Assembly: GCA_021286765.1 (NCBI GenBank)
Contig: JAJTBS010000001.1
Coordinates: 186,001-250,000, forward strand
Source: Holophagaceae bacterium
GTDB taxonomy: Bacteria; Acidobacteriota; Holophagae; Holophagales; Holophagaceae
Length of the DNA stretch: 64,000 bases
Direction of reading: 5' to 3'
Below, one piece after another: positions 59,828 to 64,000 of this stretch (the stretch's first letter is position 1; the number at the start of each line of letters is the position of its first letter). The notes beneath the pieces were generated by a model. It saw only the letters and a program-made list of their open reading frames with translations. It searched no databases and was not told the origin of the DNA. The position numbers were made by a program, and so were the translations under genes.

Positions 59828-61537
59828 TCAACCCAGGCGCAGCGCCCGGAGGCGCCGCCAGAGGAGGGTCCCGCCCCCCGCCAGGGCAGCCAAGGCCAGT
59901 GCGGGGACGATGCCCGGAGGCAGCAGCGGCTGCAGGAGGGCGGCCATGGGGAGGGCCACCATGGCCCCCAGGGCCGCCTCCAGGCAGAGCCGCGTGGCCT
60001 CCTCCACGCCTTCGGTGGCATCGCCGGAGGCGTGAATGGCCCGGGTGGCGAGGCTGCGGGCGATGCGGCGCACCTGGCCCAGGAGGCCCGCCGACAGGCG
60101 CAGGATGAGGCCAAGGATGCCGGTCCAGACCAGCAGCGCCGCGAGGCGGTGGGGCAGGCCCCGGGCCTGGAGGGCCGGGATGGCGGTGCGCTGGATGAGG
60201 GCGCCCAGGGCGGCCAGCAGGGTGATGGTCAGGCCGTCGAGGAGGAGGAGGACGAAGGGACGGCGGAGGTGGCTCCAATCCGCCTTCCGCAGGGGCATGG
60301 CCCGCAGATGGCCCATGGCCACCCGGTGATGGGTGAGGAAATGGCGCAGGGGCCGGGGCAGCCGCTGCTCGATGTGGTCCGCCAGGCTCTCCGAGTGGCG
60401 GATGAACAGAGGGGTGGTGAGGGTGGTCCAGGCGCAGGTGGCCACCAGCACCGGGAAGAGGGCGGGGCCCACCGCCCCAAGCTGCTGGCCCAGGGCGGCG
60501 ATGATGAAGCTGAACTCCCCGATCTGTGCGAGGCTGGCTCCAGTGCGCAGCGAGAGGCGGAGGCTATTGCCGCCCAGCAGACCGCCCAGGGAGGCCGAGG
60601 CGAACTTGCCCACCAGCACCAAAAGGCCGAAAGCCAGCAGCGCCTTCCAGTTGGGAGGCAGCTGGGCGGGGTCGATCAACATGCCGATGGACACGAAGAA
60701 GACGGCCACGAACATGTCCCGAACGGGCTGGAGGAGGTGCTCCACCTTCCGTTCCCGACCGGATTCCGCGACCACCATCCCGGCCAGGAAGGCCCCCAGC
60801 GCCACGGAGTAGCCCGCCTTGGCCGCCAGCAGGGAGAAGGTGAAGCAGAGCCCCACGGCGGTGACCAGCAGGGTCTCATCATTGCCCTGGTCGGCCACCC
60901 AGCGCACGAAACGGGGCAGAAACCAGCGGCCGAGGACCAGCACCACGGCCAGGAAGCCCGCGAGGCGCGCCAGGGTCAGCAGCAGGGCGGGCAGGCTCAG
61001 CCCGGAGCCTGATGCCACGGCTGTGAGGAGGGTGAGCATGATGATGGCGAGCAGGTCCTCCACGATGAGGGCGGAGAGCACCAGCTCCGCCAGAGGGCCC
61101 TTGATGCCCAGGTTCGCGAAGACCCGGGCGATGATCATGGTGGAGCTGATGGCGAGGGCGCTGCCGGCGAAGATGCTCTCGATGGCGCCCCACCCGAGGA
61201 GGCGGCCCATCAGGTAGCCGGCCCAGGTCATGAAGCTCGCCTGGATGATGGCCACCAGGGCGGCGGAGGGGCCCGCCCGCAGGAGCTTCCTCAGGCTGAA
61301 TTCAAGGCCGATGGAGAACATCAGGAGGATGACCCCCAGCTCGGACAGCGTGTGGACGTTGCCCTGGTCGGCCACCAGCGGCACCGGCACGTGGGGACCG
61401 ATGATGAGGCCCGCCAGCAGGTACCCCACCACGACCGGCAGCCGCAGCCGCTGGCACGCCACGGTGGTGACCGCAGCCACGCCCAGGACCAAGGCGAGGT
61501 CCACCAGGATCGAGGGGGATGCGGGACTGGCGGTCAC
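59828..61537 (-). CDS. Kef/CPA2-type cation:proton antiporter
   Basis: A 569-residue membrane protein of the CPA2 group (Kef, RosB). LPVVVGYLLAGLIIGPHVPV opens the antiporter core; ELGVILLMFSIGLEFSLRKL, SSTMIIARVFANLG and ALIVEDLLAIIMLTLL follow, and ASLAQIGEFSFIIAALGQQL is diagnostic. The core has about twelve helices and the C-terminus has about four more in place of a TrkA-N regulatory domain. It probably exchanges K+ or Na+ for H+. The GTG at 61537 has GGAGG upstream; longer frames would run through an intergenic region. Confidence 0.9.
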   Translation of the reverse strand: MTASPASPSILVDLALVLGVAAVTTVACQRLRLPVVVGYLLAGLIIGPHVPVPLVADQGNVHTLSELGVILLMFSIGLEFSLRKLLRAGPSAALVAIIQASFMTWAGYLMGRLLGWGAIESIFAGSALAISSTMIIARVFANLGIKGPLAELVLSALIVEDLLAIIMLTLLTAVASGSGLSLPALLLTLARLAGFLAVVLVLGRWFLPRFVRWVADQGNDETLLVTAVGLCFTFSLLAAKAGYSVALGAFLAGMVVAESGRERKVEHLLQPVRDMFVAVFFVSIGMLIDPAQLPPNWKALLAFGLLVLVGKFASASLGGLLGGNSLRLSLRTGASLAQIGEFSFIIAALGQQLGAVGPALFPVLVATCAWTTLTTPLFIRHSESLADHIEQRLPRPLRHFLTHHRVAMGHLRAMPLRKADWSHLRRPFVLLLLDGLTITLLAALGALIQRTAIPALQARGLPHRLAALLVWTGILGLILRLSAGLLGQVRRIARSLATRAIHASGDATEGVEEATRLCLEAALGAMVALPMAALLQPLLPPGIVPALALAALAGGGTLLWRRLRALRLG

Positions 61538-61689
61538 GGGCCGGAACCTCCGGGGATGGCCGCGGGGCCATCCTCCAGCTTGCCATGGGCCATTCGGGGG
61601 CGCTGGTCTCAATCGAGATGGAGTCTCTAAAAATGCAGTCCCTGCTTGGCGATTCCTTTCTTTCGTGGGCGGGAAAAAGCCCTTCCGTC

Positions 61690-61738
61690 CCCCGTTATCT
61701 GAATTATGATCATCGCCGTCCACCCCGTTATCTGAATT
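61690..61738. repeat. Perfect 16-base direct repeats upstream of the AOR operon
   Basis: CCCCGTTATCTGAATT occurs at 61690-61705 and 61723-61738, identical, with starts 33 bases apart (about three helical turns). They lie 42 to 90 bases before the ferredoxin start, in an A/T-richer stretch of the intergenic region, and TATGAT follows the first. This is the form of a binding site for a regulator that contacts two same-face sites. Confidence 0.7.
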
Positions 61739-61779
61739 CCGAACAACGCCCCGGTCACCCATCCCCAGGAGGTTCCACC

Positions 61780-62256
61780 ATGCAGAAGTCCCTCCACATC
61801 GATCCCAACAAGTGCACGGGCTGTCTGCAGTGCGAAATGGCCTGCTCCTGGGAGAACTACCGGAGCTTCACCACCGCGAAGTCGCGCATCAAAGTGTTCA
61901 GCTTCCACGAGGCGGGCCGCTTCGTGCCCTACACCTGCACCCAGTGCGACGAGGCCTGGTGCATGATCGCCTGCCCGGTGGACGCCATCCGGCTCGATCC
62001 CGCCACCGGCGCGAAGATCGTGCTGGAGCCCACCTGCGTCGGCTGCAAGGTGTGCACCATCGCCTGCCCCTTCGGCACCATCAACTACGTGGCCCAGACG
62101 GGCAAGGTGCAGAAGTGCGACCTCTGCGACGGCGCGCCAGCCTGCGCCAAGGCCTGCCCCACGGCGGCCATCACCTATGTGGACTCCGATTGGACGGGCC
62201 TCGACAAGATGCGCCAGTGGGCGGGCAAGACCGACACCAACCAAGCGACGGCGTGA
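61780..62256 (+). CDS. Four-cluster ferredoxin-like electron-transfer subunit of AOR
   Basis: A 158-residue ferredoxin-type protein with four Cys-rich groups: CTGCLQCEMAC, CTQCDEAWCMIACP, CVGCKVCTIACP and CDLCDGAPACAKACP, which should bind up to four 4Fe-4S clusters. It has no signal peptide, so it is cytoplasmic. The ATG at 61780 follows AGGAGG. It lies 12 bases before the oxidoreductase gene and most likely accepts electrons from it. Similar ferredoxins go with AOR in anaerobes. Confidence 0.93.
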   Translation: MQKSLHIDPNKCTGCLQCEMACSWENYRSFTTAKSRIKVFSFHEAGRFVPYTCTQCDEAWCMIACPVDAIRLDPATGAKIVLEPTCVGCKVCTIACPFGTINYVAQTGKVQKCDLCDGAPACAKACPTAAITYVDSDWTGLDKMRQWAGKTDTNQATA

Positions 62257-62268
62257 GGAGAGACTGCC

Positions 62269-64000
62269 ATGGCATGGACCAAGAACGTTCTCCGCGTGAA
62301 CCTTGAAACCGGCTCCTGCACCACGGAGCCCCTGAACATGACCTGGGCCCACGACTACCTGGGCCAGCGGGGCCTCGCCACCAAATACCTGGTGTCCGAG
62401 ATCGATCCCAAGGTCGAGCCGCTTTCCCCCAAGAACAAGCTGATCTTCGTGACGGGCCCCCTCACGGGCACCATGGCCGCCACGGGTGGCCGCTACTCCG
62501 TGGTGACCAAGGGGCCGCTCACCGGCGCCATCGCCTGCTCCAACTCTGGCGGCTACTTCGGCGCGGAGCTGAAGTTCGCGGGTTGGGACATGGTGATCTT
62601 CGAGGGGACCTCGCCGAAGCCTGTCTACCTGCTGATCACGGACGGGAAGGCCGAGCTGGTGGATGCCTCCCACCTGTGGGGCAGGACCGTCTGGGAGACC
62701 GAGGAGGCCATCAAGAAACAGCACCAGGATCCCCAGATCCGCGTGGCCGCCATCGGCCGGGCCGGCGAGAATGGCGTGCTCTACGCCGCCATCGTGAACG
62801 ACCTGCACCGGGCCGCCGGGCGTTCTGGCGTGGGCGCGGTCATGGGTTCGAAGAACCTCAAGGCCGTGGCCGTGCGGGGCACCCGCACGGACGCCTACCA
62901 GGTCGCGGATCCCGACGCCTTCTTCACGGCTGTCGATGCGGGCAAGAAGGTGCTGGCCGGCAACGGGGTGACGGGCCAGGGTCTTCCCACCTACGGCACC
63001 CAGGTGCTGATGAACGTCATCAACGAGCTGGGGGCGCTGCCCACCCGCAACCACCGTGACGTGCAATTCGAGGGGGCCATGGCCATCGGGGGCGAGGCCA
63101 TGCACGAGAAGCGGCCCACGGACGGCAAGGCCAACCTGGTCACCAATGGCGCCTGCTTCGGCTGCACCATCGCCTGCGGCCGTATCTCCCGCATGGATCC
63201 CGGCCACTTCAGCGTCAAGGACAAGCCCCAGTACCACGGCGCCTCCGGCGGCGTGGAGTACGAGGCGGCTTGGGCCCTGGGTGCCGCCAACGGCGTCTCC
63301 GACCTGGAAGCGCTCACCTACGCCAACTTCCTCTGCAATGAGGACGGCTTTGATCCCATCTCTTTCGGCGCCACGGTCGGCGCGGCCATGGAGCTCTACG
63401 ACCTGGGCATCCTCACCAAGGAGATCGTCGGGTTCGAGATCCCCTTCGGCTCCACCGAGGGCATGGTCAAGCTGGCCGAACTGACCGCCAAAGGCGAGGG
63501 CTTCGGCAGGGAGATCGGTCAGGGCTCCAAGCGCCTCTGCGCCAAGTACGGGAAACCCGAGCTCTCCATGACCGTCAAAGGCCAGGAGTTCCCGGCCTAC
63601 GATGGTCGCGGCCTCCAGGGCATGGGCCTGGCCTACGCCACCAGCAACCGCGGCGCCTGCCACTTGCGGGGCTACATGGTGTCACCCGAAGTGCTGGGTA
63701 TCCCCGTGAAGATGGAGCCCCAGGCCACCGAGGGGAAACCCGCCATGCTGAAGGCTTTCCAGGATCTCACCGCCGTGGTGGATTCCAGCGGCCTCTGCCT
63801 CTTCACCACCTTCGCCTGGGGCCTGCAGGACATCCAGCCCCAGCTCCAGGCCGCCTGCGAGGGGGACTGGTCCGAGGAGCGCCTGCTCCTCATCGGCGAA
63901 CGCATCTGGAACATGGAGCGGGAGTTCAACCTCGCGGCCGGCCTCACGGGCAAGGATGACAACCTGCCGCCGCGCTTGCTGAAGGAAGCTGCCCAGACCG
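62269..64000 (+). CDS. aor: Aldehyde ferredoxin oxidoreductase (cut by window edge)
   Basis: A tungsten-pterin enzyme that oxidises aldehydes to acids (or reduces acids) with ferredoxin. Only the first 577 residues are present; the C-terminus is past the right edge. VNLETGSCTTEPLN at the start, then GGRYSVVTKGPLTGAIACSN with the pterin-binding glycine-rich strand, CFGCTIACGR (three cluster Cys; the fourth, in SSGLCLFTTF, is also in view) and NRGACHLRGYMV are family features. No nearby tungstate transporter or cofactor genes are seen. ATG 62269 follows GAGGAG. Coupled with the ferredoxin; control may be through the direct repeats upstream. Confidence 0.94.
   Translation, partial: MAWTKNVLRVNLETGSCTTEPLNMTWAHDYLGQRGLATKYLVSEIDPKVEPLSPKNKLIFVTGPLTGTMAATGGRYSVVTKGPLTGAIACSNSGGYFGAELKFAGWDMVIFEGTSPKPVYLLITDGKAELVDASHLWGRTVWETEEAIKKQHQDPQIRVAAIGRAGENGVLYAAIVNDLHRAAGRSGVGAVMGSKNLKAVAVRGTRTDAYQVADPDAFFTAVDAGKKVLAGNGVTGQGLPTYGTQVLMNVINELGALPTRNHRDVQFEGAMAIGGEAMHEKRPTDGKANLVTNGACFGCTIACGRISRMDPGHFSVKDKPQYHGASGGVEYEAAWALGAANGVSDLEALTYANFLCNEDGFDPISFGATVGAAMELYDLGILTKEIVGFEIPFGSTEGMVKLAELTAKGEGFGREIGQGSKRLCAKYGKPELSMTVKGQEFPAYDGRGLQGMGLAYATSNRGACHLRGYMVSPEVLGIPVKMEPQATEGKPAMLKAFQDLTAVVDSSGLCLFTTFAWGLQDIQPQLQAACEGDWSEERLLLIGERIWNMEREFNLAAGLTGKDDNLPPRLLKEAAQT

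Noticed and set aside
61690-61738. CRISPR array
   Set aside because: Only two repeat copies, one short spacer and no cas genes in the window; a regulatory site fits better.

Overview
The window looks like chromosomal DNA of an anaerobic or facultative, high-G+C Acidobacteriota of the Holophagae/Geothrix type. This is inference. It rests on strongly G/C-biased third codon positions, an aldehyde ferredoxin oxidoreductase with its own ferredoxin, a short pentaheme c-type cytochrome, a hemerythrin-diguanylate cyclase, a fused SecDF, and many signalling proteins (two Ser/Thr kinases, two large histidine kinases, a GGDEF and an HD-GYP protein). No phage, integrase, insertion sequence or CRISPR array was seen; apart from tRNA and ribosomal-protein genes the DNA reads as ordinary core and accessory chromosome.

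Layout. 1-5.3 kb: the 5' end of mutS2 (cut by the left edge), rpsU, a membrane Ser/Thr kinase with a degenerate receiver domain, then a minus-strand operon psd-scpB-zinc-ribbon protein coupled by 4-base stop/start overlaps. 5.3-10 kb: an orphan branched-chain amino-acid type binding protein, a TauE/SafE permease, a GMP reductase-like enzyme, the pentaheme cytochrome and three small proteins. 10-15.6 kb: tRNA-Ser(GGA), pepD, a hybrid histidine kinase, tRNA-Ser(CGA) and a DUF2891 protein. 15.6-27.2 kb: tadA with a GGDEF-hemerythrin protein, carAB behind a terminator-like leader, a CHASE/six-PAS histidine kinase and a CoA-binding protein. 27.2-34.1 kb: a zeta-toxin-like P-loop kinase whose 3' end changes reading frame, a FabD-like acyltransferase, an HD-GYP protein followed by a pseudopilin and a PBP4-type peptidase, a lone receiver and a DMT exporter.

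34.1-42 kb: a NitT/TauT-like ABC transporter (fused double permease plus an ATPase with an altered H-loop), a Ser/Thr kinase with a long C-terminal sensor region, and a MoxR AAA+ ATPase with an unknown 131-residue partner. 42-51.4 kb: a two-gene fatty-acid beta-oxidation unit, a DUF817 membrane protein, an EF-G-like GTPase with an altered G4 motif, a DUF512 radical-SAM protein and a second DMT exporter. 51.4-58.7 kb: a tonB-exbB-exbD-exbD operon, divergent from tgt-yajC-secDF. 58.7-64 kb: a Kef-type antiporter with arnD (minus strand), then, behind a pair of perfect 16-base direct repeats, a four-cluster ferredoxin and aldehyde ferredoxin oxidoreductase (cut by the right edge).

How the parts relate. 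Housekeeping functions (pyrimidine synthesis, tRNA modification, membrane lipid synthesis, chromosome segregation, Sec export) are interleaved with energy genes suited to low oxygen (AOR, cytochrome, hemerythrin) and with both synthesis and breakdown of cyclic di-GMP. No single new multi-gene system stands out with certainty. The most testable oddities are the frame switch in the zeta-like kinase, the direct repeats before the AOR genes, the carA leader, the ABC ATPase lacking its switch histidine, and the MoxR gene with an unknown companion.
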